Shown here: positions 55,669 to 64,000 of the stretch, in pieces | Layout of the letters: every line of letters starts with the position of its first letter | Numbering within the stretch: the stretch's first letter is position 1 | Source: Microbacterium maritypicum | GTDB lineage: Bacteria; Actinomycetota; Actinomycetes; Actinomycetales; Microbacteriaceae | Direction of reading: 5' to 3' | NCBI RefSeq assembly: GCF_008868125.1 | Contig: NZ_WAAQ01000002.1 | Coordinates: forward strand, 558,001 to 622,000 | Length of the DNA: 64,000 nucleotides | Notes under the pieces: model-generated | What the model saw: only the letters and a program-made list of their open reading frames with translations | The model's database searches: none | Told to the model about the DNA's origin: nothing | Translations under genes and position numbers: made by a program

Positions 55669-55683
55669 CGATAGAGTGCGGGC
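55669..55683 (+). promoter_or_regulatory. Start-associated motif, copy 3
   Basis: The 12-mer CGATAGAGTGCG again (55669-55680), ending three bases before the ATG at 55684. The longer duplicated flank of copies 1 and 2 is not present here. Confidence 0.7.
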
Positions 55684-55929
55684 ATGATTCCTACGACACC
55701 GCCTCCTGCTGGCTCGCCCAATCTGACCTTCCGAGGGGCGAACATCACATACATTTGGCGCACCATCAATGACAGCGAATGGATCGTCGAGGGGGCGCCG
55801 GGCGTCGAGACCTACATCACTCGAAGCGCGAACGTGGCCGGAGCGTTCGATGTTGTGCAGACCAACGGACCATCGGGCGCGCCGAGCACAGTTAGCGAAT
55901 GGAGCGGGCTGAACGACTTCTTCCGCTGA
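55684..55929 (+). CDS. Small phage protein (quartet gene 3)
   Basis: An 81-residue protein rich in Thr, Ser, Asn and Trp with a beta-like pattern (NLTFRGANITYIWRTINDSE). Leaderless start as for its neighbours. Function unknown. Confidence 0.55.
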   Translation: MIPTTPPPAGSPNLTFRGANITYIWRTINDSEWIVEGAPGVETYITRSANVAGAFDVVQTNGPSGAPSTVSEWSGLNDFFR

Positions 55930-55944
55930 ACAGGCAGGCGTCCC

Positions 55945-55960
55945 CGATAGAGTGCGTGGC
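55945..55960 (+). promoter_or_regulatory. Start-associated motif, copy 4
   Basis: CGATAGAGTGCG (55945-55956) before the ATG at 55961; here seven bases separate TAGAGT from the start. Confidence 0.7.
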
Positions 55961-56299
55961 ATGACCGACGAATCGACCATGGAACCCTTCGAACCGTACA
56001 TCGGCACCGCGAAGATGGATGCAGAGAAGCGCCTCGATGACCTCCGTGCCCGAAGGGAGCGCGAGCCGGATGGCTGGCTCGCGTTGCAGCTCGCGGAGTA
56101 TTGGAACGGGTTCTCCACAGTCGCTGTGTTCAAGCCGGACGAGGTCGAGGGCCGGGACTTCGCGGTGGCGATCGCGGGCCGTCCGCAGCAGTTCGCTGCC
56201 GGTCCCGGGCTGGTCGCGGTCCTGCTTGACAAGCCAACGCTTGCGGTAGAGGTGTACGCGGATGGGGTGCGCACTCCGCTGGAACTCGTGAGGTTGTAG
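55961..56299 (+). CDS. Phage hypothetical protein (quartet gene 4)
   Basis: A 112-residue protein with an acidic/basic helix (residues 18-40) and a beta-rich second half (VAVFKPDEVEGRDFAVAIAG). Its stop lies 7 bases from the end of the converging antirepressor fragment. Function unknown. Confidence 0.6.
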   Translation: MTDESTMEPFEPYIGTAKMDAEKRLDDLRARREREPDGWLALQLAEYWNGFSTVAVFKPDEVEGRDFAVAIAGRPQQFAAGPGLVAVLLDKPTLAVEVYADGVRTPLELVRL

Positions 56300-56306
56300 T
56301 CACCGC

Positions 56307-56705
56307 TCACGCTGCTACTCCTGTCTCAATCGTTCCGAGACGCTGGCGCAGCCGCTCAATGCCCCGGACGGTGACGCGCACCTGCGGAGCATCGAGAACG
56401 AGGTCTCCGGTGCGCGGGTGGTGGTGCGATTGCGGCTTCTCGGTGAGGTAGCCGTTGTCGACGGCGGTCGCGTACGCGCGCCACTTCCCGTCGTGCGCGC
56501 GGTGCACCCACCGGATGCCGGCGAGCTGCTCGAAGAGGCGCTGCGGGCCGGTCTTCACTCCAGCGCGGGCGAGGATCTTCGCGGCGTCCGCGACCGAGTA
56601 GTCGCCCTCGGCCGATGCGAGCTCGTCCCACGCCTCAGCGCGCGGCGTCAGCTCGGCGACCTGCTGATCGCGCTCCGGGAGCGCGCCGACGATCCGAACT
56701 GGCAT
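56307..56705 (-). pseudogene. Phage antirepressor, C-terminal KilAC-domain fragment
   Basis: About 115 residues matching the KilAC (ANT) domain: AELTPRAEAWDELASAEGDY, SVADAAKILARAGVKTGPQR, and the closing VRVTVRGIERLRQRLG. Phage antirepressors normally carry a Bro-N or other domain before this, which is missing. The frame continues rightward only as the antisense of the integrase remnant, so the true coding part ends at about 56690, a deletion junction. It might still be expressed as a stand-alone KilAC peptide from the ATG at 56705. Confidence 0.75.
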
Positions 56706-57068
56706 CCGGTGCTCGTGTTCCCGTCGGCCCGGGGCAAGGAGCGCGACCCGAACAACTTCCGCATGGGGTGGGATGAATTCAAGAAGGCGAACGGCTACGA
56801 GTGGGTGCACCCGCACGTGTTCCGGAAGACGGCGGCAGCCCTCGTGAAAGATCCTGCATTGGCGGCGGGCCTCCTTGGGTACGCTGACGAGCGCGTCACC
56901 AAGACGCATTATCTGCCGCGGGTGACGCTCGCGCCGGACGTCCGTGCACAGCTGGACCCGATGGGAGATTCGCCAGCGAATACCCAGCGGAATACACGCG
57001 GAGTAGTGCCGATCACTGCAGAACGACGACAACCACCAGGCCGGTCGGGAGTAGGGCAAGCGGGATAG
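56685..57068 (+). pseudogene. Tyrosine integrase, C-terminal fragment
   Basis: The last 125 or so residues of a phage tyrosine recombinase: HPVLVFPSARGKERDPNNFR, the box II HxxR in HPHVFRKTAAALVKDPALAA, and the tyrosine in RVTKTHYLPR. It lacks the N-terminal arm- and core-binding domains and the first catalytic arginine, so it is inactive. It lies 41 bp from attR, the usual place for the integrase. Confidence 0.85.
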
Positions 57069-57109
57069 TTCGATGTCACTGCGGAATGACGAAGAACACC
57101 GGTTCAGAT

Positions 57110-57146
57110 TCGTGAGGTCGCGGGTTCAAGCCCCGCTCCTGCTACA
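57110..57146 (+). other. attR (37-bp core)
   Basis: An exact copy of the tRNA-Met 3' end at 42943-42979. It has no acceptor 5' half, so it is not a functional tRNA. The host terminator follows after 4 bases. Confidence 0.95.
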
Positions 57147-57150
57147 GATG

Positions 57151-57175
57151 AAAACCCCGGTTCGCCGGGGTTTTT
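57151..57175 (+). terminator. Original tRNA-Met terminator, displaced by the prophage
   Basis: AAAACCCCGG-TTCG... with a UUUUU tail: a stable tetraloop terminator. It belonged to tRNA-Met before the phage inserted 14.2 kb between them. Confidence 0.9.
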
Positions 57176-57211
57176 CTGCTTTCCGGCGGTACTTTCCCGG
57201 CGACCTGCGAC

Positions 57212-57424
57212 CTATTCCGCGGGCGAGTGCGAGGGCTGCACCCTGGGCGCTCTCGCGACGGGAGGCCACACGACGAGCAGAAAAGCGGCGATCGGGCCGA
57301 ACAGGAGCGTCAGAAGGAACCACGCCCACGCGGACCTGTTGCGCGTCCGGGCGAATCCTCCGGCGAGGATGGCGACGGTCAGCCACATGGACGACACGAC
57401 GGTCCCGAGGTACTCGACAGTCAT
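57212..57424 (-). CDS. Small membrane protein
   Basis: A 70-residue protein with two predicted helices (residues 5-22 and about 33-55, AWAWFLLTLLFGPIAAFLLV) and a short tail. Small two-helix proteins with an NRSAWAWFLLTLLFGPIA-like core are frequent in actinobacteria; no function is known. The ATG at 57424 follows CGAGGG. Confidence 0.62.
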   Translation of the reverse strand: MTVEYLGTVVSSMWLTVAILAGGFARTRNRSAWAWFLLTLLFGPIAAFLLVVWPPVARAPRVQPSHSPAE

Positions 57425-57563
57425 GCCCTCGCGGCTACGTCGGTGTTCCGACACCCCCCGCAAGTGCCGGGGCGTGTCGGTGGTGTCGCGCGCCCGCCCG
57501 CGGCAGACCGGCCCGGGGGCCTATCGTGGCAGGGGAATCGATTGAGAACGAACAAGGAGCGGC

Positions 57564-57899
57564 ATGCGCATCGCACTGCACTCGGTGATCGCAGCAGGTG
57601 CGATCGACGACTACCGGACCCACCACGCCCGCGTCCCCGATGGGCTGCGGGACCTGTTCGGGGTCGCCGGGATCGAGGATTGGACCATCTGGCGCTCCGG
57701 TCGCAACCTGTTCCACATCGTCGAGTGCGAGGACTTCGACGCGGCGATGCGGGTGGTCAACGCCTCGCCGGCGAACGATGCGTGGCAGGCCGACATCGGC
57801 CGTTTCGTCGAGGGGTTCCACGGGCCCGACGGGGAGGACGGGTTCACTCCGATCGAGCAGGTGTGGGCGCTGTCGACGCAGCGGAGCTACGAAGGTTGA
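57564..57899 (+). CDS. L-rhamnose mutarotase-family protein
   Basis: A 111-residue protein of the RhaM/DUF718 family: start RIALHSVIAAGAIDDYRTHH, conserved DWTIWRSGRNLFHIVECEDF, and WQADIGRFV. The family interconverts sugar anomers. The HxxR-type residues fit, but no rhamnose pathway genes are nearby, so the sugar is uncertain. AAGGAGC precedes the ATG. Confidence 0.83.
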   Translation: MRIALHSVIAAGAIDDYRTHHARVPDGLRDLFGVAGIEDWTIWRSGRNLFHIVECEDFDAAMRVVNASPANDAWQADIGRFVEGFHGPDGEDGFTPIEQVWALSTQRSYEG

Positions 57900-57917
57900 G
57901 ATCTGCGCCAGCGATCG

Positions 57918-57932
57918 GTATCTTTTGGATAC
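57918..57932. promoter_or_regulatory. GTATC-N5-GATAC operator-like palindrome
   Basis: A perfect 5+5 inverted repeat with spacer TTTTG lies 47 bases before the alcohol dehydrogenase-like gene. HxlR-family repressors of redox genes use sites of this kind; no such regulator is encoded in the window. Confidence 0.55.
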
Positions 57933-57979
57933 TAGGAGCGCTTGCGGGTAACTAGAGGGCTTCGGATAGCGTGGCGCGC

Positions 57980-59044
57980 ATGGCAACCACGAACCTTCCG
58001 GAATCCTCTTCCACCCCGCTGTCCCTCCCTGAGCGGATGCCCGCGATCGGCGCCCGCGGCAGGCGTCCCGTGTCGGCCCCCGACGCTCTCAGCGACATCT
58101 TCCTTCCCGTGCCGAGACCTGCCGGACGGGATGTGCTCGTCGAGGTGCAGGGCGTCTCGGTGAACCCCGTCGACGTGAAGGTGCGTGCGGGAGCCGCCAC
58201 CACCGGGGCGCCTCGGGTCCTCGGGTACGACGCGGCAGGAGTCGTGGTGGCCGTCGGCGACGAGGCCACGCGCTTCGCGGTGGGGGACCGCGTGTACTAC
58301 GCGGGTCAGATCGACCGCCCCGGCACCAACGCCCGGTTCCACCTCGTGAACGAGAACATCGTCGGGCATGCCCCACGCACACTCTCGGTCGCCGAGACGG
58401 CCGCTCTGCCCCTCACCGTCATCACCGCGTGGGAGAGTCTCTTCGACCGGCTCGCGCTCACCCAGGAGAGCGAGGGCGTGCTCCTCGTGATCGGGGCCGC
58501 AGGCGGCGTCGGCTCGCTCATCATCCAGCTCGCGAAGGCGCTCACGCGTCTCGAGGTGATCGCGGTGGCCTCCCGCCCTGAGACCGCGGAGTGGGTGCGG
58601 CAGATGGGGGCCGACCACGTCGTGGGTCGCGACTTCGTCTCCGAGGTCTCGGCGATTGCTCCCGCCGGCGTCGACTACGTGTTCACGTCGTTCACTCCTG
58701 GCAACGTCCGGGCGATCGCCGACGTCATCCGTCCACGCGGGCAGGTGGTCTCCATCGACGAGACCGGTGGCAGTATCGACGCGCTCAAGGCGAAGAGCGT
58801 GACCTGGCACTGGGAGCTCATGTTCACCAGGCCCGTCACCGACCCCGCAGACCACTACCAGCACGATCTGCTGGAGGCCGTCGCCGCGCTTGTGGACGAC
58901 GGCACGCTGCGCACCACCGTGACGACCCACCTCACGCCGCTGGATGCGGCGACCATGCGTCAGGCGCACGAGATCGTCGAGGCGTCGCGCACGATCGGCA
59001 AGGTCGTCGTCACCGACTGGCCGGAGGGGGATCGATCAGCCTGA
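57980..59044 (+). CDS. Zinc-type alcohol dehydrogenase/quinone oxidoreductase-like protein
   Basis: A 354-residue medium-chain dehydrogenase. The N-terminal GroES-like domain has VLVEVQGVSVNPVDVKVRAG and GYDAAGVVVAVGDEATRFAV. The NADP(H) loop is VIGAAGGVGSLIIQLAKAL. The catalytic zinc cysteine and histidine of true alcohol dehydrogenases are not seen, so a quinone/enoyl reductase activity is more likely. The ATG at 57980 is preferred to the GTG at 57971 because TAGCGT lies seven bases upstream. A GTATC-GATAC palindrome precedes it. Confidence 0.88.
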   Translation: MATTNLPESSSTPLSLPERMPAIGARGRRPVSAPDALSDIFLPVPRPAGRDVLVEVQGVSVNPVDVKVRAGAATTGAPRVLGYDAAGVVVAVGDEATRFAVGDRVYYAGQIDRPGTNARFHLVNENIVGHAPRTLSVAETAALPLTVITAWESLFDRLALTQESEGVLLVIGAAGGVGSLIIQLAKALTRLEVIAVASRPETAEWVRQMGADHVVGRDFVSEVSAIAPAGVDYVFTSFTPGNVRAIADVIRPRGQVVSIDETGGSIDALKAKSVTWHWELMFTRPVTDPADHYQHDLLEAVAALVDDGTLRTTVTTHLTPLDAATMRQAHEIVEASRTIGKVVVTDWPEGDRSA

Positions 59045-59076
59045 GGATCGAGGGGACCGCGGCCGCTCGGCATCCG

Positions 59077-59901
59077 TCAGGCGGCGCGGTCCTCGGTGAA
59101 GGAGGGGGCGGCGTCGCCCACGCGGCCGCGGATGAAGAAGATCAGCGCGGCCGCAGCGGCGATGACGACGATGTTCCCGAAGCCGGCGAACGCGGTGAGA
59201 GCGCCTTCGGCAGGGTGCGCGGTCTGGAGGAAGATGCTCGGATCGGTGCTGGCGTGCAGCAGGATCGGCGCGAGGATCGTCCCGGTGACCCGGAGCGCGA
59301 GGTACATCAGGATGCCGAACGCGAAGGTGTACACGAGCTGGAACGCGGTCGCGAACACCGACTGTCCGCTCAGGAGGTTCCCGGCGTGCAGGCCGGCGAA
59401 CACGGCGGCGGAGAGCACCGCGGCCACGATCTCGCGGTATCCGGCCTTGCGGGCGAGGTTGACGACCAGCCCCCGGGTGAGCACCTCTTCGGCGAACCCG
59501 ATGAGGAGTCCGGCCAGCAGCCAGCTGGCCACGACGTCGAATCCGACGTCGCCGTAGTCGATCGTGGCGAAGCGCAGGATGTTGAACAGGAGCACGACGA
59601 CGATCGCGATCCACATCCATCCCCGTCCTCGGATCGGCTGCGGACCGAAGACGTCGCGCCACCACCCGACCGACGCGATGAAGCCGACGAGCAGCAGGCC
59701 GCCGACGACGAGCGGCAGGACGTAGTAGACGACGACCGCAGCGGCACCGGTCGGATCGTCGAGCTGAAGGGCGAGGGGCGTGAACGCGAGCGAGAGCAGG
59801 TCGTAGAGCACGAAGTACACGGCAGCGAGGACGAGCGCACGCCACCAGCCGCCCTTCTCCCAGAACCTCTTCCAGGGGGACGCGTCCGTGGGGGTCGACA
59901 T
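59077..59901 (-). CDS. CPBP-family intramembrane protease
   Basis: A 274-residue protein with about eight helices. The active-site motifs are GFAEEVLTRGLVVNLARKAG (the EExxxR-type block) and VFAGLHAGN. CPBP/Abi proteases cleave within the membrane and in Gram-positives are linked to bacteriocin immunity or surface protein processing. The substrate is unknown. It stands alone, converging on the dehydrogenase gene. Confidence 0.9.
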   Translation of the reverse strand: MSTPTDASPWKRFWEKGGWWRALVLAAVYFVLYDLLSLAFTPLALQLDDPTGAAAVVVYYVLPLVVGGLLLVGFIASVGWWRDVFGPQPIRGRGWMWIAIVVVLLFNILRFATIDYGDVGFDVVASWLLAGLLIGFAEEVLTRGLVVNLARKAGYREIVAAVLSAAVFAGLHAGNLLSGQSVFATAFQLVYTFAFGILMYLALRVTGTILAPILLHASTDPSIFLQTAHPAEGALTAFAGFGNIVVIAAAAALIFFIRGRVGDAAPSFTEDRAA

Positions 59902-60006
59902 GGGATGCTCCAGACCGTCGGCGCGTGGGGGCGGCCGACTAACGGTCAGTTTGTCGCACGACGTCGGTCAGCGTCCATCCGGAGAATCCGGCGGGTGTCG
60001 GACGGC

Positions 60007-60309
60007 TCACCCGCGGAACCCCCTCGGGTCACGCGCCGGAGGCATATGCGGGATCGGGATCGGACGTGTGGCGCGTGAGGTGTCCTGGAATCTGCGCACG
60101 GCCTCGAGAACGTCGGCAGCCGTGGAATAGCGCAACGCGAGCGGCAGGTCGCGTCGCCACAGGACCTCGACCTCGGTCGGGGCGTCTTCGAAGATCGTGC
60201 AGACGACGCGACGGTGGTCGTTCTCCGGGTACTGCAGATCGTGGATGGTCCAGTCGGTCGCGCTGACCTCGACCAGCGTGAACCTGCGATCAGGATCGTG
60301 CTCCATCAT
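60007..60309 (-). CDS. Hypothetical protein
   Basis: A 100-residue protein (EHDPDRRFTLVEVSATDWTI) with a beta-rich first half and a basic end containing IPIPHMPPARDP. GCGAGGAGA precedes the double-ATG start. The frame is open far to the right, but that part is antisense to the exporter gene. No family recognised. Confidence 0.6.
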   Translation of the reverse strand: MMEHDPDRRFTLVEVSATDWTIHDLQYPENDHRRVVCTIFEDAPTEVEVLWRRDLPLALRYSTAADVLEAVRRFQDTSRATRPIPIPHMPPARDPRGFRG

Positions 60310-60376
60310 TCTCCTCGCTGTCCCCACGGTGAAGAATGCGGGATCCACGCCCGGAAGGGGAGCCCCTTGACAGACG

Positions 60377-60408
60377 GCGGCCCCTGCCCACGTCGGGGCA
60401 GGGGCCGC
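60377..60408. terminator. Terminator of the MFS exporter gene
   Basis: A 13-bp perfect stem GCGGCCCCTGCCC / GGGCAGGGGCCGC with a six-base loop, 6 bases beyond the exporter stop. It could work in both directions. Confidence 0.85.
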
Positions 60409-60413
60409 TCGTC

Positions 60414-62096
<1,683 letters not shown>

Positions 62097-62723
62097 TCAG
62101 TGCGCTTTCTGTGACGGTGCGTAGAGCGAGCGGGCGACGTCGAGGCGTCGGGTGAGGAGATCGGTGAACGGCTCGGTCGACTGGCGATGCAGCAGCTCGT
62201 CCATGCTCATGCGCACGAGCGCGCCGACGGTGTGCACGACCACCTCGGCCTGCAGCTCGGCGGCGTCGTCGGCGGTGCGATCGGTCTCGGCGGTTCGGCG
62301 GAGGATCAGCCCCACATCGCGCCTCTCGTTCTTCGCGAGATGCTCGAAGGCGGCCTTGAGCAGACGCGGCTCCTGCTCGATCACAGCGAACATCGCCGGG
62401 GCGTCCTCGACCGGGTTGAACAGCTCGAAGCGGCGGATCGTCAACCGGAGGAAGTCGTCGAGCAGGTCTCCGCGTCGGGCAGCGAACTCCTCCTCGAGCG
62501 CCTCCTGGGACGAGTCGATCGTCGCGAACCCGAAGACCGCATTCTCCTTGCTCTCGAAGTAGTTGAAGAACGTGCGGCGGGAGACTCCGACCTCGGCGCA
62601 CACCTCCTCGATCGTGAACCCGGCGAACCCCTTCTCCGTCGTCAGACGTCGTGCGGCGTCGGTGAGGGCGCGGGAGGTCTCTCGCTTGCGCTGTTCTCGC
62701 AAGGAATCTGCACTGTCGGTCAT
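62097..62723 (-). CDS. TetR-family repressor of the MFS exporter
   Basis: A 208-residue TetR regulator. The HTH is FAGFTIEEVCAEVGVSRRTF followed by FNYFESKENAVFGF; the helical ligand domain follows. The ATG at 62723 lies one base from an 18-bp perfect palindrome, so it should repress its own operon by covering the start. Drug binding would release it and induce the exporter. The open frame extends to 62813, but the added residues lie across the operator. Confidence 0.92.
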   Translation of the reverse strand: MTDSADSLREQRKRETSRALTDAARRLTTEKGFAGFTIEEVCAEVGVSRRTFFNYFESKENAVFGFATIDSSQEALEEEFAARRGDLLDDFLRLTIRRFELFNPVEDAPAMFAVIEQEPRLLKAAFEHLAKNERRDVGLILRRTAETDRTADDAAELQAEVVVHTVGALVRMSMDELLHRQSTEPFTDLLTRRLDVARSLYAPSQKAH

Positions 62724-62724
62724 G

Positions 62725-62742
62725 GAGTGCAATATTGCACTC
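62725..62742. promoter_or_regulatory. TetR operator palindrome
   Basis: GAGTGCAATATTGCACTC is a perfect 18-bp palindrome immediately upstream of the repressor start, with a further half-site GAGTGCAC at 62752. Very likely the autoregulatory operator. Confidence 0.85.
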
Positions 62743-62902
62743 TCAACCTTTGAGTGCACCGTGAGCGGTTCGTCGGGGGACTTCAGAGATTTCTTTCGAC
62801 GGATCTGTGACATCTGCCGTTCGGTATACGTCCTAGTGGTGGCGTCGCCGACCGCGACCTGCGCTTCGCACTGCGAGCGGCATGAGGAAGAAGGAGCTCA
62901 CG

Positions 62903-63352
62903 ATGACGAACACGACAGGTGGCACCCAGCCCGAGATTCAGGTCGTCACCCCGCCGCAGGGGGCTGCGGTGGGGACGACCACGATCGAGGATGCGGTGGT
63001 CGCGAAGATCGCCGGCATCGCTGCGCGTGACGTCAGCGGAGTCCATGCGCTCGGCGGGGGCGCCGCACGCATGGTGGGCGCGATTCGGGACGCGCTCAAC
63101 ACGACCGACCTCTCGCAGGGGATCAGCGTCGCGGTCGGCGAAGCACAGATCACCGTCGACGTGACGATCGTCGCCGAGTACCCCGTCTCGCTGCAGAAGG
63201 TCGCGGATGACGTCCGCGCGGCGATCCACCGGGACATGGTCGATCTGGTCGGGGTGGGCGTGGTCGAGGTCAACGTCACCATCGACGACGTACACGTCCC
63301 CTCGGATGACGAAGGCGACACCGCAGACAGGGACGAGGCACCGACGGCATAA
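62903..63352 (+). CDS. Asp23/Gls24-family envelope stress protein
   Basis: A 149-residue protein. The Asp23 core is recognisable in TTTIEDAVVAKIAGIAARDV, GVHALGGG, and ITVDVTIVAEYPVSLQKVAD followed by VGVVEVNVTIDDVHVP. The C-terminus is acidic. These proteins form cytoplasmic or membrane-attached assemblies in cell-envelope and alkaline stress. AGGAGCTC precedes the ATG. It opens a short stress cluster with CsbD and a sigma factor. Confidence 0.9.
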   Translation: MTNTTGGTQPEIQVVTPPQGAAVGTTTIEDAVVAKIAGIAARDVSGVHALGGGAARMVGAIRDALNTTDLSQGISVAVGEAQITVDVTIVAEYPVSLQKVADDVRAAIHRDMVDLVGVGVVEVNVTIDDVHVPSDDEGDTADRDEAPTA

Positions 63353-63414
63353 GCCGCCTCGTCGAGGACTCGGCCCCGAGATGCGGGGTCGGTGGAGAAG
63401 GAGAAGGAGAAGCC

Positions 63415-63588
63415 ATGAGCGCTGAAGACAAGATCAAGGCCGCAGCCGAGAAGATCGCGGGCAAGGCGAAGGAGACCGTCGGCAAGGTCATCGATGACGA
63501 CAAGCTCGTCGCCGAGGGCAAGGCGGAGCAGGCCAAGGGCAACGTCCGCGATGCCGCCGAGAACGTGAAGGATGCGTTCAAGAAGTGA
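63415..63588 (+). CDS. CsbD-family stress protein
   Basis: A 57-residue protein (AEDKIKAAAEKIAGKAKETV and a Lys-rich helical end) fitting CsbD, a small protein induced by general stress in Gram-positives; its molecular role is unknown. GGAGAAGGAGAAG precedes the ATG. It lies 62 bp after the Asp23-like gene and is too small to be found by length alone. Confidence 0.88.
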   Translation: MSAEDKIKAAAEKIAGKAKETVGKVIDDDKLVAEGKAEQAKGNVRDAAENVKDAFKK

Positions 63589-63710
63589 CGAGGCGGGGGA
63601 GGGGCCCGTACGGCCTCTCCCCGATCCCTCACAGGCGGGTGAACAATGATCCGATCCGTTGGGGCATCTGTTCCGAATCCCTCAGGGGATCGGATCGAGG
63701 GGTGGGGTAG

Positions 63711-64000
63711 ATGGAAGACGAACGCTTTCGCACAGCGCTCGAACACGCGGACGACGGCATCGTCGCCGGACGCGCGATGGACGGCGACGTCGAGGCCTTC
63801 GCGGTGCTCGTGCGCAGGCACACGCCCATGATGCGCGCGTACACACAGCGGATGCTGAATGCATCCGCGGATGTGGACGACATCGTGCAGGAGTCCTTCG
63901 TCACCGCCTGGCAGCGGTTCGGCGAACTCGAGGATCCGGCCAAGGTCAAGAGCTGGCTGATGAGGATCGTGAGCCGGAAGGCCGTGGATCGCATCCGCGC
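63711..64000 (+). CDS. ECF/sigma-70-type sigma factor (3' truncated by window)
   Basis: The first 96 residues of a sigma factor. Region 2 is visible as GDVEAFAVLVRRHTPMMRAY, DVDDIVQESFVTAWQRFGEL and KSWLMRIVSRKAVDRIR. Region 4 lies beyond the window. It follows the Asp23 and CsbD genes on the same strand and may control that stress cluster. Confidence 0.9.
   Translation, partial: MEDERFRTALEHADDGIVAGRAMDGDVEAFAVLVRRHTPMMRAYTQRMLNASADVDDIVQESFVTAWQRFGELEDPAKVKSWLMRIVSRKAVDRIR

Larger units (their letters stand above)
42943..57146. mobile_element. Defective prophage integrated in tRNA-Met
   Basis: The element of about 14.2 kb is bounded by exact 37-bp att repeats. It holds phage-type genes: terminase small subunit and a truncated large subunit, single-strand binding protein, HNH endonuclease, replication-initiator-like protein, antirepressor and integrase remnants, holin-like protein and an endolysin-like M23 enzyme. 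Portal, capsid and tail genes are absent and the integrase is broken, so it should not form particles or excise by itself. Plus-strand genes near both ends and in the middle look like lysogeny cargo. Confidence 0.92.

Noticed and set aside
56418-56680. N-terminal extension of the integrase frame
   Set aside because: This stretch is antisense to the KilAC domain and does not resemble an integrase; the true remnant begins near 56685.
57110-57146. A second tRNA-Met
   Set aside because: Only the 3' half is present; it is the attR copy and cannot fold into a tRNA.
42943-57146. An active, inducible prophage
   Set aside because: Capsid, portal and tail genes are absent, the terminase is truncated and the integrase lacks its N-terminal half.

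Overview
The window is high-GC actinobacterial chromosome, most likely Microbacterium or a close relative in the Microbacteriaceae. This rests on dense GC-rich coding, frequent GTG/TTG starts, many apparently leaderless genes, and an actinobacterial rpoB-rpoC pair. It is chromosomal core (RNA polymerase, tRNAs, cell-wall and transport genes) interrupted by two accessory blocks.

Left core (1-30.2 kb): a two-component system with an FtsX-type ABC exporter; small metabolic genes; an LCP cell-wall ligase; and a sugar ABC importer without its own ATPase, joined to a NagZ-like hexosaminidase, an RpiR-type regulator and a PfkB kinase. A complete oligopeptide ABC importer follows; the two importers together look like a cell-wall or amino-sugar salvage locus. 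Next come rpoB (TTG start, canonical promoter, asparagine at the main rifampicin-contact histidine position) and rpoC, then a lipoprotein, a second PfkB kinase and tRNA-Tyr.

Accessory block 1 (about 30.27-37.92 kb): an island directly downstream of tRNA-Tyr, bounded by near-identical direct repeats that each carry the 5' end of a DUF2510 gene. The plus strand encodes a small abundant-looking secreted protein, an attenuator hairpin, a lipoprotein and a three-gene MacAB-like exporter with a peptidoglycan-binding adaptor. The converging minus operon encodes a second small secreted protein, an ECF sigma factor and its anti-sigma factor. I read it as a self-regulated secretion or cell-envelope system. 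I do not recognise it as a described one.

Middle core (38.0-42.98 kb): an FBP-domain protein, an enoyl-CoA hydratase, a membrane protein, an inositol monophosphatase-like enzyme, an M23 endopeptidase, tRNA-Thr and tRNA-Met.

Accessory block 2 (42,943-57,146): a defective prophage integrated in the 3' end of tRNA-Met, with exact 37-bp attL/attR. Two internal deletions are visible. One truncates the terminase large subunit and removes the structural genes; the other fuses the 3' ends of an antirepressor (KilAC domain) and the integrase head to head. What remains is early/replication genes, lysis genes and cargo: a RelA/SpoT-domain nucleotide synthetase with a tightly linked small partner (toxSAS-like), a lipoprotein, membrane proteins, and four small genes that share an identical 12-bp start-associated motif.

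Right core (57.15-64 kb): the displaced tRNA terminator, a rhamnose mutarotase-like gene, a zinc-type alcohol dehydrogenase-like gene, a CPBP protease, a TetR-controlled MFS drug exporter with a palindromic operator, and Asp23/Gls24, CsbD and a partial sigma factor. No CRISPR array, insertion sequence or rRNA was seen.
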